Assembly (NCBI GenBank): GCA_017467985.1
Contig: JAFUJY010000310.1
Location: forward strand, 1-10,309
Source of the DNA: Bacillota bacterium
GTDB lineage: Bacteria > Bacillota > Clostridia > Lachnospirales > Bianqueaceae
DNA: 10,309 bases
Reading direction: 5' to 3'
The stretch's first letter is position 1. The number at the start of each line of letters is the position of its first letter. This document shows positions 1 through 8,944 of the stretch, piece by piece. The notes below the pieces were generated by a model. The model was not told where the DNA came from and did not search any database. It worked only from the letters and a program-made list of their open reading frames with translations. The position numbers were made by a program, and so were the translations under genes.

Positions 1-1020
1 ATCCAATGCGGTCAGAAAAATTAGCTTAACCCCACTTTCCACTATGTTCTTACTAATTTGATATAGGTCCTGTCGACTACCACCTTCATACAGATCCGTC
101 ACCACCACCATAATAGTTCGTCCAGGATTATCCACCAGGCTCTCACAATACCCCATGGCTCCGCCGATATTCGTGCCTCCCCCCAGTTGAACATTCATCA
201 TCACTTCCACCGGATCCTCTACATAACCACTCATATCCACCACCTGAGTATCAAAAACAATCAGTCTGGTATCCAGCGCAGGTAATTTGGCAAAAATACC
301 TGCCATAACCGCACTATAAATTACATTACCTACCATAGACCCACTTTCATCCACTGCAATAATTAGCCGCCAGGAGTTTTGCGGTCTTACCCGACTATTA
401 AAATAAACCCGATCCACAACTAGTTGCTGTTTTTCCACATCATAATATTTTAGATTTCGGCGAATGGTCTTGGCGATATCCAGATTTCGGGCGCTTACTA
501 CGTTGGATGGTTGGCTCCGATCCAAACGACCACTAACAGCTTTACGAAGTTCCTGCTCCATTTTTTTCTGTAAATCCTCTGCAACAGTACGTACAATGCG
601 CCGAGCACTTTCCAAAACTTCCGGTCGCATCATTCCCTTAAAGGTTAAAATCGTTTTTAACAGTTCTGTATTGGGCTCCAACTTTTCTAATATTTCCTTA
701 TCGGTCACTAATTCTGTCATACCATAGGTATCCAGCGCATGTTTTTCCAATACTTCCACTGTTTTCTTAGGAAACAAATCCCGTACCCGACGAATCCATT
801 CCGGCACCGTTAATTGACTGCTCCCATTACCGCCAATCTTGCTCTCTCGGACATTTTGATCTTCTCCCAATTCTCGACCATAGAGAAAATCCAACAAATT
901 GCTCATTTCCACATATTGAACTCCCGCATCCTCAAAGGGCAGAGACTCTTTTGCGTTTTTTCCCAAGATCAAGCGCCATCGATTCCAGGCATTTCCGTCG
1001 CTGACTCGGTAACTATCCAT
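1..1020 (-). CDS. VWA domain protein, partner of the adjacent MoxR-like ATPase (C-terminus cut off by window edge)
   Basis: 340 codons are visible, starting at 1020 and running off the left edge. The start is well supported: an AAGGGGAGGAG Shine-Dalgarno lies about 7 nt upstream of the ATG. Residues about 1-210 form a charged, mostly helical N-terminal region without a recognised motif. From about residue 217 a von Willebrand A domain begins, with a complete metal-ion-dependent adhesion site: DESGS (D224, S226, S228), T283 in GGGTNIGG, and D309 in VVVTDLYEGG. VWA proteins paired with MoxR AAA+ ATPases (RavA-ViaA, NorQ-NorD, CbbQ-CbbO are the known examples) usually act as metal-dependent adaptors that bring the ATPase to a substrate. 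That role is inferred here from position. The gene overlaps the upstream DUF5682 gene by 52 nt, so it is probably translated from the same message. It is cytoplasmic as far as visible, with no signal peptide or membrane segment. The domain call is firm; the substrate is unknown. Confidence 0.9.
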   Translation of the reverse strand, partial: MDSYRVSDGNAWNRWRLILGKNAKESLPFEDAGVQYVEMSNLLDFLYGRELGEDQNVRESKIGGNGSSQLTVPEWIRRVRDLFPKKTVEVLEKHALDTYGMTELVTDKEILEKLEPNTELLKTILTFKGMMRPEVLESARRIVRTVAEDLQKKMEQELRKAVSGRLDRSQPSNVVSARNLDIAKTIRRNLKYYDVEKQQLVVDRVYFNSRVRPQNSWRLIIAVDESGSMVGNVIYSAVMAGIFAKLPALDTRLIVFDTQVVDMSGYVEDPVEVMMNVQLGGGTNIGGAMGYCESLVDNPGRTIMVVVTDLYEGGSRQDLYQISKNIVESGVKLIFLTALD

Positions 1021-3422
1021 CCAATCTCCTCCCCTTCCATAAACTGCTGTACTTCTTGATCCAAATATTCGCCAAGGGCATAGGTGCGCCCAGATATCCC
1101 ATACCGTTTCAAATCTTTTTCATTTCTTCCAAACAGCTGCGCTACTTTTTTTGCAATTTTATCCGTTTCCTGAGGCATGAAATAGGCAAAGGCCATGCGT
1201 AATTCCGGTAAAATCTCCACAAAAGCTTCTTCACTAAGCTCATGAAGAAGCTCGTTAAGCATTATCAGAAACTCTGAGCTCTCCATTACCATATCCTTTG
1301 CTGTATTAAACAACCCTCGAAAAAAAGGAGCCGCCATGGTCTTAGAATCACCAGAACCCTGCACATATCCCCAGCCGGCTTTGATGATATCTTTTCTATA
1401 TTCTGAAGAAAAACCATACAAGATTCCATAGGCTGCGCCCCGGATCAAGGGTTTAATAGATTTCTTCACAACCAGAGATTTTAGTCCCTCCTCCAAAAGC
1501 ATGCCATTCAGTTCATACTGCTGGTTCAATACCGCCTGATACATATTTTTTAGGGCTCCAACTGCCGCTGTTGCCCGCTCATTCTCCACACTTTCCAGCG
1601 ATCCCAGCAGCAAAACCATCTTTTCATAAATGATTTTAATCAGGCGAACAATGACATCTCCATGTTCAATCTTATAAAAACTTTTGCGCTGGGAAGCGAA
1701 TAACAAATGCTCAAGGCACCCAGCCAGATCCATAAAGGATGTCTCTTGTACCACCATCTTCTCCACTGCAGCCAGCACCTTACCCATACTCTCGGCAAAT
1801 CCCATCTCCATGGCATGCAGTACCAATACAGATGCTTCGCTGCAATGCAGACTTTCCTGTAATCTATTCAAAAGCAGACTTTCGCTGGCTTCCTCAATGG
1901 TTCCACCGTAAACGGACTGATCAATCAGCCGATGGATCACCTCTGGCCGATAGCGATATTCCCAGGTTTCTCGAATTAGATTTAAATTCCGGCCCGCTGC
2001 CAACTGGGGGCCCTTCTTCATATGACTGAACTCTGTCCCCAGATAATTCATCCGCTGGAAAAAGAAGCTGATCTGCAAATGGCGTTCTTTTGAAAATGGC
2101 TCCAAAATCAACTCTCGTCTTGCAGCTCCGCTCACATGCAGACGATATTTTTTACAAAGATTTTCAAAATCCTGCACAAGGGGCGGTATCGGTGCAATTG
2201 CTGTCAATACCCCTCGTTTTCTTCCTGACATGACTTTCCTCAGTTCTATCAATGGCATCTGAGAAATATGATTTAGTTCCCCTTTAATAAAGCTGCTTTG
2301 TACGCTATCTACCAGTTCATAAGCACCCGCTTCATGTTTACCTCGCAGCGCTGCCAATCCCTGACACATCTGCATGGCACAGATCTCATCATAAGTGGAT
2401 ACACCACCGTCTTTTCTTCGCACCTGCTTTCCACATTCGATCAGCATATCCTGCACGATCTCTTCAAAAGGCCGTTCGTATCCTTTCTCCATGACCTCAT
2501 AGACCCGGCGGTAAAATGCAGGAAAAGGCATTCCACTCCTATAGCCATTCAGCATATCCGCTGCATCCTCTGAATAAGACATAATATAGACGCCCGTATC
2601 TTCTTTAGGCGTTTTATGACTTTTCCAGGGAACCGTCCTGATCGTCTCCTGCCACAATCCCAAATGATACAAAATCCCCTGGGTATGAAAACCACCAATT
2701 ACAGCTAAGACCTTTTTGTTCCGGTACATTTTCTCTCGGATATGTTCTGCCATAAACTGCTCACGAATCAGACACCCATCCTTCCACATCAGATCTTCTG
2801 ATGTGGTAACGCGTGCCAAATAACAATCCGTCAAAAGGTTCTGGATAAATGTTTCCGTCGACAGCTTCCAACCGCCCAGTTCAAAATATTTTTCCCAAAA
2901 TTCATCAAAGCTGCGCATTCCGGTCTTTTCGCAGGCATATTTGACATAATCACTGCCAGCCAGCAGATAATCATCATTATAACTGCTTTTTTCCTGCTCC
3001 TGCAGTAAACTCTGTCCATCTTCACAACTTAGAATAATTTCATCATAGGGCAAATCCATAAACTCCGTCTCACAGCCCAGGTGTTTACCTTCTAGCATGG
3101 CCGTATATTCCGGTGAGCAGGATAAAAACGGATAATAGCATTTATATTCTTTACCTGCAGATGTGTTCTTGAAAGAATAATAAATCGCAAAGGGCGGCTG
3201 ACTTTCTTCATGGGTCAAATAGGGAATTAGCTTATTTGCGTTGGATGGACCTTCAATCAAAATACAGTCCGGTTGAAACTTTTGAATGACTTTTTTAAGA
3301 TGATGGCTACAGACCGGACTATGATGACGGATAGGAAATAGCCGCAGCTGCGGATGCGTAAAAGCGACCTTATACAGTTCTTTTACTGTATCCATCGACG
3401 TGCTTCGTAATACTTTTTCCAT
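969..3422 (-). CDS. DUF5682 family protein with TraB/Tiki-like motifs
   Basis: 817 residues. The start at 3422 is supported by an AAGGAGGGAGG ribosome site just upstream. An internal Met at codon 10 (3395) would shorten the overlap with the ATPase gene but has no better site. The N-terminus carries LFPIRHHSP (about 29-36), CILIEGP (53-59) and FMDLP (121-125). The stretch 224-250 (MAEHIRE... then VIGGFHTQGI, with GGFH at 243-246) resembles the 'M..I ... vvvGxxH.xGI' ending of the TraB/Tiki/EreA-like fold, which includes metal-dependent proteases and hydrolases. I recognise the family as DUF5682 by its RHH/EGP start and by sitting between a MoxR-like ATPase and a VWA gene. Residues from about 330 to the end are helical and repeat-like with no motif I can name. 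No signal peptide or membrane segment is seen, so it is likely cytoplasmic. It overlaps the upstream ATPase gene by 40 nt and the downstream VWA gene by 52 nt. The molecular function is unknown; hydrolase activity is inference. Confidence 0.8.
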   Translation of the reverse strand: MEKVLRSTSMDTVKELYKVAFTHPQLRLFPIRHHSPVCSHHLKKVIQKFQPDCILIEGPSNANKLIPYLTHEESQPPFAIYYSFKNTSAGKEYKCYYPFLSCSPEYTAMLEGKHLGCETEFMDLPYDEIILSCEDGQSLLQEQEKSSYNDDYLLAGSDYVKYACEKTGMRSFDEFWEKYFELGGWKLSTETFIQNLLTDCYLARVTTSEDLMWKDGCLIREQFMAEHIREKMYRNKKVLAVIGGFHTQGILYHLGLWQETIRTVPWKSHKTPKEDTGVYIMSYSEDAADMLNGYRSGMPFPAFYRRVYEVMEKGYERPFEEIVQDMLIECGKQVRRKDGGVSTYDEICAMQMCQGLAALRGKHEAGAYELVDSVQSSFIKGELNHISQMPLIELRKVMSGRKRGVLTAIAPIPPLVQDFENLCKKYRLHVSGAARRELILEPFSKERHLQISFFFQRMNYLGTEFSHMKKGPQLAAGRNLNLIRETWEYRYRPEVIHRLIDQSVYGGTIEEASESLLLNRLQESLHCSEASVLVLHAMEMGFAESMGKVLAAVEKMVVQETSFMDLAGCLEHLLFASQRKSFYKIEHGDVIVRLIKIIYEKMVLLLGSLESVENERATAAVGALKNMYQAVLNQQYELNGMLLEEGLKSLVVKKSIKPLIRGAAYGILYGFSSEYRKDIIKAGWGYVQGSGDSKTMAAPFFRGLFNTAKDMVMESSEFLIMLNELLHELSEEAFVEILPELRMAFAYFMPQETDKIAKKVAQLFGRNEKDLKRYGISGRTYALGEYLDQEVQQFMEGEEIGWIVTESATEMPGIDGA

Positions 3423-4495
3423 AGACCTCCCTCCTTATTACTGCGGTCCTTAACAACAGTCTGAAAATAGCCTTTTACTTTCTGCAGATCGTCTCGGTTT
3501 TCCTTGGCAACAGCGCCCAATAAGTTCTGTACCAGACAATCCACATCCATAGATCTATCCCCATAATAATATCCATTCATCATGGTCTGATAATAAACAC
3601 TTACCGCTTCTGCAGTACTCATCACACAGGACGGCTTATCAATTCGATGACCTTCTGCCGACACGCCCTCTCTTAGTTCATGATAAGTGATTGCCAGCAG
3701 GTCTGCCACATCCTCATCCATTTCCATATCTACATGATCCAGCAGGCTCAGCTTTCGCACTTCATTCATAATGATTTTCTTTTCCAGTGCCACATCTGCC
3801 ACCGGCAGGATAGTTTCAAAATTAAATCTGCGCTTCAGGGCGCTGCTCATTTCATTTACACCTTTATCCCGGGTATTGGCAGTACCGATTACGTTAAATC
3901 CCGGCTTCGCAAAAAGTAAACCCTGATTTCCCAATTCCGGCACACTCATGACTTTATCACTCAAGATGCTGATTAAGCTGTCCTGAATTTCTGCAGGACA
4001 ACGGGTTATCTCCTCTAAACGGGTTAAAATCCCCTGTTCCATCCCCACATATAACGGAGAGGGTACCAACGCCTCCCGACTGGGACCTTTTGCTAACAGC
4101 AAGGCATAATTCCAGGAATATTTAATCGCATCTTCTGTAGTCCCCGCAGTTCCCTGCACCGTATTGGTACTGTTACCACAAATAGCAGCAGACAGCAGTT
4201 CTGACAGCATGGTCTTAGCTGTTCCCGGCTCACCCACCAGCATCAATCCTCGATTTCCTGCAAGGGTGATAATACAGCGCTCCACCAGGGCATCATTGCC
4301 ATAAAATTTTTTAGCGATATGTATTTCTTTTCCATTATATTTTAAAGGAATATGACTACCCAAGATAAAAGTTCGAACGGCCTTTGCAGATAATTTCCAA
4401 TTCTGAGGTTTTCGACCTGTATCATTGGCTGCCAAAGCGGCTAATTCTTCTTGATAAAGCTCCTCCATGGGCGGTTTAATTCTTGTCGTTTCCAT
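3383..4495 (-). CDS. MoxR-like AAA+ ATPase
   Basis: The frame is open from an ATG at 4501. The Met two codons later (4495) is preferred, because the GGAGG at 4502-4506 abuts the first ATG but sits 6 nt from the second. Residue numbers here count from 4501. The protein has a Walker A GEPGTAKT (90-97) and sensor 1 in GTANT (N209). A candidate arginine finger lies in SALKRRFNF (R224/R225). The Walker B region reads GILTRLEEIT (about 157-166), with two acidic residues but an Arg inside the usually hydrophobic strand, unlike the LLLDEI of classical MoxR proteins. MoxR-family rings remodel or activate partner proteins using ATP, usually together with a VWA protein; here the VWA gene is two genes downstream. 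The gene starts 12 nt after the dgt-like gene stops and overlaps the DUF5682 gene by 40 nt, so it is probably co-translated with both. The family call is firm, the client unknown. Confidence 0.88.
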   Translation of the reverse strand: METTRIKPPMEELYQEELAALAANDTGRKPQNWKLSAKAVRTFILGSHIPLKYNGKEIHIAKKFYGNDALVERCIITLAGNRGLMLVGEPGTAKTMLSELLSAAICGNSTNTVQGTAGTTEDAIKYSWNYALLLAKGPSREALVPSPLYVGMEQGILTRLEEITRCPAEIQDSLISILSDKVMSVPELGNQGLLFAKPGFNVIGTANTRDKGVNEMSSALKRRFNFETILPVADVALEKKIIMNEVRKLSLLDHVDMEMDEDVADLLAITYHELREGVSAEGHRIDKPSCVMSTAEAVSVYYQTMMNGYYYGDRSMDVDCLVQNLLGAVAKENRDDLQKVKGYFQTVVKDRSNKEGGLWKKYYEARRWIQ

Positions 4496-4501
4496 ATTCA
4501 T

Positions 4502-4506
4502 CCTCC
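4502..4506 (-). promoter_or_regulatory. Ribosome binding site that decides the ATPase start
   Basis: GGAGG on the minus strand directly touches the ATG at 4501 but lies 6 nt from the ATG at 4495. The second Met is therefore the more likely start, giving METTRIKPP as the N-terminus. The site lies in the 12-nt gap after the TGA of the upstream dGTPase-like gene, suggesting coupled translation. Confidence 0.6.
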
Positions 4507-4507
4507 A

Positions 4508-5533
4508 TCAATACACATCCCAAGCTTTGGGAACGAATATCTGCTGATAACAACGCACCGCATAGTGGTCGGACATGCCGGATACATAGTCGCAAATGGC
4601 GGTATCCAGACTATCCCCGATGGCCATGCGGGCCTTGTAAATGGGCGGCAGTGCACTGGGATGTACCCGAAAGTAGTCGATCAGGCTGGCCACCAGCTTT
4701 TCGGCCTTACCTTCCTCTGCCTTGGCCACGGACCCCACGTACACATTTTCAAACATAAACTGACGCAGATTCATCATAGCCTCTTCCACCTGGGGTGTCA
4801 TGCAGATCTCCGGCTTGCCGATGCTGTGGGAAATGACGTCCCGAATCATGCAGTTCAGGCGTTCCTTCACATCATGGCCCAAAATATCGGTGCATACCCT
4901 GGGCAGCTCCTCCTCCCGGATTACCAGTCCGCGAATAGCATCATCAATATCGTGATGAATATAGGCCATTTTATCCGCCATACGCACCACCTGCCCCTCC
5001 AGGGTGGCAGGCATTTTACTAATAGAATGATTGGCAATGCCGTTTAAGACCTCCCAGGTCAGGTTCAGTCCCTGGCCCTTTTTTTCCAGAACTTCCACCA
5101 CACGGATGCTCTGCTTGGCATGGGAAAAGCCGCCGGGCATCTTGCGGTCAAGCACCCGCTCGCCGGCATGACCAAAGGGAGTATGCCCCAAGTCGTGGCC
5201 CAGGGCAATGGCCTCGGTCAAGTCCTCATTTAAGCGCAGGGCCCGGCTGATGGTACGGGCAATCTGGGAAACTTCCAGAGTATGGGTCAGACGGGTCCGA
5301 TAATGGTCACCCTCCGGCTGGATGAAGACCTGGGTCTTGTGCATCATGCGGCGAAAGGCCTTGCTGTGCAGAATACGATCCCGGTCCCGCTGATAGTCCG
5401 TACGCATGTCGCATTTTTCTTCTTCCCGCTTACGGCCCTTGGACTGACTGCTTTTTGCCGCAAATTGGGACAAAGTCTGCTCTTCTAATTGTTCTGTTAC
5501 TTCCCGCAGTTTAAGATTGGCTATTTCCATCAT
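4508..5533 (-). CDS. dgt: Deoxyguanosinetriphosphate triphosphohydrolase-like HD protein
   Basis: 341 residues, close to the usual length of the shorter bacterial dGTPase-like proteins. The metal-binding HD set is complete: H84 in RTRLTHTLEV, H113-D114 in GHDLGHTPFGHAGE, and D187 in MADKMAYIHHDIDDAI. The N-terminal DYQRDRDRILHSKAFRR (about 46-62) followed by HKTQVF is a hallmark of the family. These enzymes cleave dNTPs to the deoxynucleoside plus tripolyphosphate in the cytoplasm and so lower dNTP pools. Members with this short architecture often prefer dNTPs other than dGTP or need an activator, so exact specificity is not assigned. The start is the first of two adjacent ATGs, 9 nt after AGGAGG (5543-5548). 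The gene overlaps the end of addB by 23 nt and precedes the ATPase by 12 nt, so it bridges the DNA-repair gene and the ATPase/VWA module in one apparent operon. Some HD dNTPases act in phage defence, but nothing here shows that this one does. Confidence 0.92.
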   Translation of the reverse strand: MMEIANLKLREVTEQLEEQTLSQFAAKSSQSKGRKREEEKCDMRTDYQRDRDRILHSKAFRRMMHKTQVFIQPEGDHYRTRLTHTLEVSQIARTISRALRLNEDLTEAIALGHDLGHTPFGHAGERVLDRKMPGGFSHAKQSIRVVEVLEKKGQGLNLTWEVLNGIANHSISKMPATLEGQVVRMADKMAYIHHDIDDAIRGLVIREEELPRVCTDILGHDVKERLNCMIRDVISHSIGKPEICMTPQVEEAMMNLRQFMFENVYVGSVAKAEEGKAEKLVASLIDYFRVHPSALPPIYKARMAIGDSLDTAICDYVSGMSDHYAVRCYQQIFVPKAWDVY

Positions 5534-7541
5534 CTAAGGCTACCTCCTGAATCTGCTTCCAGAATTCATCTTTGCGGCGCTTCACCGCCCAACGTTCCAG
5601 GGCCCCTTCCTGACGAATATCAAAGGAACAAGCCTCCCGATATACACAATAGGAGCAAACGCTGTAAGAATCCTTGCGATAGGGATACTGCCGAATGCAG
5701 CCCGACAACTCCTCTTCTGCCAGCTGTGCGATTTTTCCCGCCGTGTACTGGCTAAGATTAGCGAGTTCCTGGGCCGTTCGCAGCTTTGAAACATCACTTC
5801 CGTGTACCTTTCCTGATTTGGTCATCCGCACAGGCAAAATATTTTGCAGCTGCTGGGGGTCTTTGGCCATCCCATCCAGCACTGCAGGATCATTTACTGC
5901 CACGCCGGAGAGCCGGGCACCCTTCTTGGCCTTTTCCTCCGCTTCTTCCTCACTCATGGGTTTATCCACCTTTTGAATCTGAGGTGTCAGGTGGAAATAG
6001 AACATGCCCGCCGGCTTTACGGTCCGTCCCTGGGCTCGCAACCCCTCCGTTACCGCTTCCATATATACCGGCAGCTGCAGGCTCACACCATCCTCAATGT
6101 CTGACTCGGAAAACTCCGTACTGCCCGATTTGTAGTCGATAATTCGTACATAGGTGACTCCGTCCTCCTGCAGCACATCCACCCGGTCGATGATCCCACT
6201 CATGCGCAGTTTTTGGCCACTGCTCAGAGGAATCTCCATGGGCGGCAGACTCTTACCCTTTCCACTGCCAAAGCCCCATTCAAAATATTCCGGTCGGAAA
6301 CTTCCCGCCTCCACCTGACTCTTCAGGCTGGCCAGGGCCCGCATCGCCGTCTTCTGGAGTTTACGCCAGTAATAACGATAACGGCTGTTATCCTGGTACT
6401 GTTCGTAACTAGCTTCATTTTCTTTGAATAGCTCTTCGATCAGCTTTTGAATGGTGGCAGCATCTGTGTTCTTGTCATAGAATTGCTGCAGCAACAGTCC
6501 CGCCCCCTCCAGGATACCATGGAGAATCCGGCCGTCATCCGCAAAACTGGCCTGGAACAGCTTGCGCTCCTGCAAACTCAGCCCATATCGTAAGAAATGG
6601 GCGTAGGGGCAGCGAGCATATTGTTCCATTCGAGTCACCGACAGCTCCCAGCTTTCCGGCTGCCAGATTTTCGCCGCCATTTCCGGTGAAATGCTTTCTT
6701 CTTCTAATCGACCAGCCTCCCGCAATCGACTGATTCGTTCACTATAACCGTGTCGCTGGAACCATTTTTGCAGCTGCGCATCCTTTTCTTCACTTTCGCA
6801 CCACTGCTGGAACTCCGGCTCCGCCTGGGTCAGTATGTCCTGTGAGGATTCTGCGGGGCGCCCCAGAATCTGCAAAAATCGACTCCAATATAAGGACGGG
6901 CTCTTGGCCTCTCCCTTTTCCGGACTGGCATCATAACTCACATATAAGAGCTCCGTCGCCGCCGACAACAAAATATATAGTCTAAATTGCTGGTCATATA
7001 GCTGTCGCAGACCATCCGGCGCCAACTGAATATGGGCTGCCAGCTCCCCTCGCTCTTTTTCCAATAACAAGCCCTGGTCCTGGGTCACCTTCGGGAAACT
7101 CCCTTCCCCGAAGCCCAGAATAAACAGTGCCTTCAGATTATGAAAACGGGACCGATCCATGTCGCCCACCGTCACCTGATCCAGCGCCGGCGGCAGCATG
7201 CCCAGCTTAATCTCCATCAAACCGGCTGACAAAATACCATGAAAGCCTTCCACATTCATCACCGTATCCGGCATCATCTCTGCAATGCGCTCCAACACCT
7301 GCATCACTTTTGTATAGATCTGGCTGCACTGGGCCTCCTGGAGGAAAAATCCATCACTGCGCAGGCGCTTGGCCTGTTTTTCCAACAGATATTCTGCGCC
7401 CGTGGCCTCCAAAAACCACTGCAGATGGCGACACCATTCCTGGGCCGTTTGGTCGTTATTCATCTCCCAGAACTGTCCCAATCGCTCCACATATAATAAA
7501 ATGGCTTCTTCATTGGCACTGCCCGCAGCACACTCCTTCAT
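5511..7541 (-). pseudogene. addB: AddB helicase-nuclease subunit, C-terminal part after a frameshift
   Basis: 676 residues from an ATG that overlaps the stop of the N-terminal part as ATGA. The content is AddB from the middle to the C-terminus. LGMLPPALDQV (113-123), RSRFHNLKALFILGFGEGSFP (130-150) and LLLEKER (158-164) match the central helicase-like core. The C-terminal RecB-type nuclease shows IIDRVD (D452, D455), IIDYKSG (D469, K471) and QLPVY (Q489, Y493). Four cysteines that would hold a 4Fe-4S cluster are present: C311 in YARCPYAHFL and C629, C632, C638 in CSYCVYREAC. All catalytic and cluster residues are intact, so only the reading frame is damaged. AddAB resects double-strand breaks for RecA loading and degrades foreign linear DNA. 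The site before the ATG is a weak ribosome site, so this half could at most be made by re-initiation at ATGA. No addA follows; dgt does, overlapping by 23 nt. Alternatives are a sequencing error or a genuine two-subunit split. Confidence 0.85.
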
Positions 7542-8845
7542 GGCCTGGGTCGCCCTGTTAAATCCCGCCAGCCCCGCTCCAAAGCCAAGTTATCCAGCGT
7601 ATCCAACTGTTCCCGGCTAAAGGGCGTAAATCCACTTTTCAAAAAGGAGAATAACGTATCGTAACTGCAGCGGCTGCGCAGCATCTGCAGCAGGGAACGA
7701 ATCATGCGCACAAAGGGATGGGCCATGACATTGCTGGTCTCATCCATAAATATGGGAATATTAAATTCTTCTGCATACTGGCGAATCAGTCCCTGGTATG
7801 CTGCAATATCCCCCAAGGCCACGCCGATCTGACGATATTCATAACCCTTTTCCCGCACTAAGTATACGATTTTTTCAAACATCCGCCGTACTTCTTCCCG
7901 ACATCCGGTGGCGGCGTACAGCTCAATATTATTCTTTTCTCCCAGCCAAGCCTTAGGCGGAATCTTAAAGAACTCCCGGGCTGTATGGGACAGGCAATCC
8001 TTGCGGTCATAATGTGTATAAAGGGGCTGCACCGGGACCCGCGTAGCACGGGCAGTATCCAGCAGCATGCTTAATGTCTTGCGGGATGTATCAAACAGGT
8101 CGCCCTTTTCATCTTCCCTTGTTTTGTCCACCTGCCTAGCTTCCTGCTCCGGCAGTGTCAGGCTGATGGTCACCTGGGCTGCACGATGAATCAGCCCGTT
8201 CAGCACCTGCATCTGCTGGGGTGTAAACCCATAAAAATCATCCACATAAATATGGGCATCCTTCAAAAAATCAGACTCAGGGATGGCCTTCACTAAGCGG
8301 TCCAGCAGCTTTTCGCTGATTTCCCCATATTTAAGCAACTCTTCATCATAATGCTGGCGAATCAAACACAAGTCCTGCAGTTTCATCTTCAGGCTGCTGC
8401 CCTCGGCGGCGCTCTCCGCAGCCTTCTCCAGGTCCTCTTGTGTCACTTCATACTGGCTCATTTCCCCAAATAAGCTTTTCAGCCGCTGCAAAAATCCTTG
8501 GGAGTGAACGCTGCCGCCGTAATAAACCATTTGAGGCGCCAGTTCCTGAGCCAACCGATATAAAAGCATGCTCTTGCCGACCTCATCCAAAATGACCAGG
8601 TCTTTTTCCCCTTTTTCCGCCAATACTCTGTGGGCCAGTCGATGAAAGCTTAATACGTCTGCTCCCATCAAACCTTTTCCAGGATGATCCGCAATCAGTC
8701 TTTTTTGCTCCAGCAAAGTAATCTGCTCAGGCACAATCAAAATCGTGCGCTGACTCACAGACTCCATCGCCCGCTGTAAAAACGCCTTATGTATCTGTGT
8801 AGTCTTACCGGATCCAGCCTCACCGATTAACAATTTCAAAAGCAT
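7538..8845 (-). pseudogene. addB: AddB helicase-nuclease subunit, N-terminal part up to a frameshift
   Basis: 435 residues from an ATG at 8845 with GGGAGG 7 nt upstream. It begins LLIGEAGSGKTTQIH with a Walker A (G8-T15), the normal AddB N-terminus, followed by IVPEQITLLEQKRL, LSFHRLAHRVL, LVILDEVGKSMLLYR and IYVDDFYGFTPQQ, all typical of AddB. It ends FSREQLDTLDNLALERGWRD, then LTGRPRP and stop, where AddB proteins normally continue. Adding one T to the coding-strand TTT at 7560-7562 would read GWRDFNRATQAMKE and join this frame to the C-terminal part. The joined protein would be about 1111 residues, the length expected for AddB. The last seven residues (LTGRPRP) are thus likely out-of-frame tail. 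This half alone would carry the nucleotide-binding domain without the nuclease and iron-sulfur cluster. It is the first gene of the apparent five-gene minus-strand operon. Confidence 0.88.
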
Positions 8846-8869
8846 ACTTCCGCCTCCCTTCTTATAAAC

Positions 8870-8878
8870 ATTATATCA
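8870..8878 (-). promoter_or_regulatory. addB: Extended -10 promoter for the addB operon
   Basis: On the minus strand the sequence reads TGATATAAT, a perfect TATAAT with the TGn extension. It lies about 25 nt upstream of the addB ATG, giving a predicted leader under 20 nt that contains the GGGAGG ribosome site. The -35 region 17 nt further up (TGTTCC) is poor, which is tolerated with an extended -10. With no other strong promoter noticed between the packed genes, it could drive all five. The start site is inferred. Confidence 0.65.
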
Positions 8879-8944
8879 TATTTTACAGTTTAGGAACACA
8901 TAAATTTGAATTTCTCTCATAAAATGTGGCAACGCAAGATTATT

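Noticed and set aside
4451..5047. 198-codon plus-strand open frame opposite the dGTPase-like gene
   Set aside because: It lies antisense to a gene with complete family motifs, its protein is rich in His and Pro as expected of a shadow frame, and it has no ribosome site.
7538..7570. Programmed -1 ribosomal frameshift in addB
   Set aside because: The shift direction fits, but there is no X XXY YYZ heptamer (the site reads GAT TTA ACA) and AddB is not known to use frameshifting. A mutation or sequencing error is simpler.
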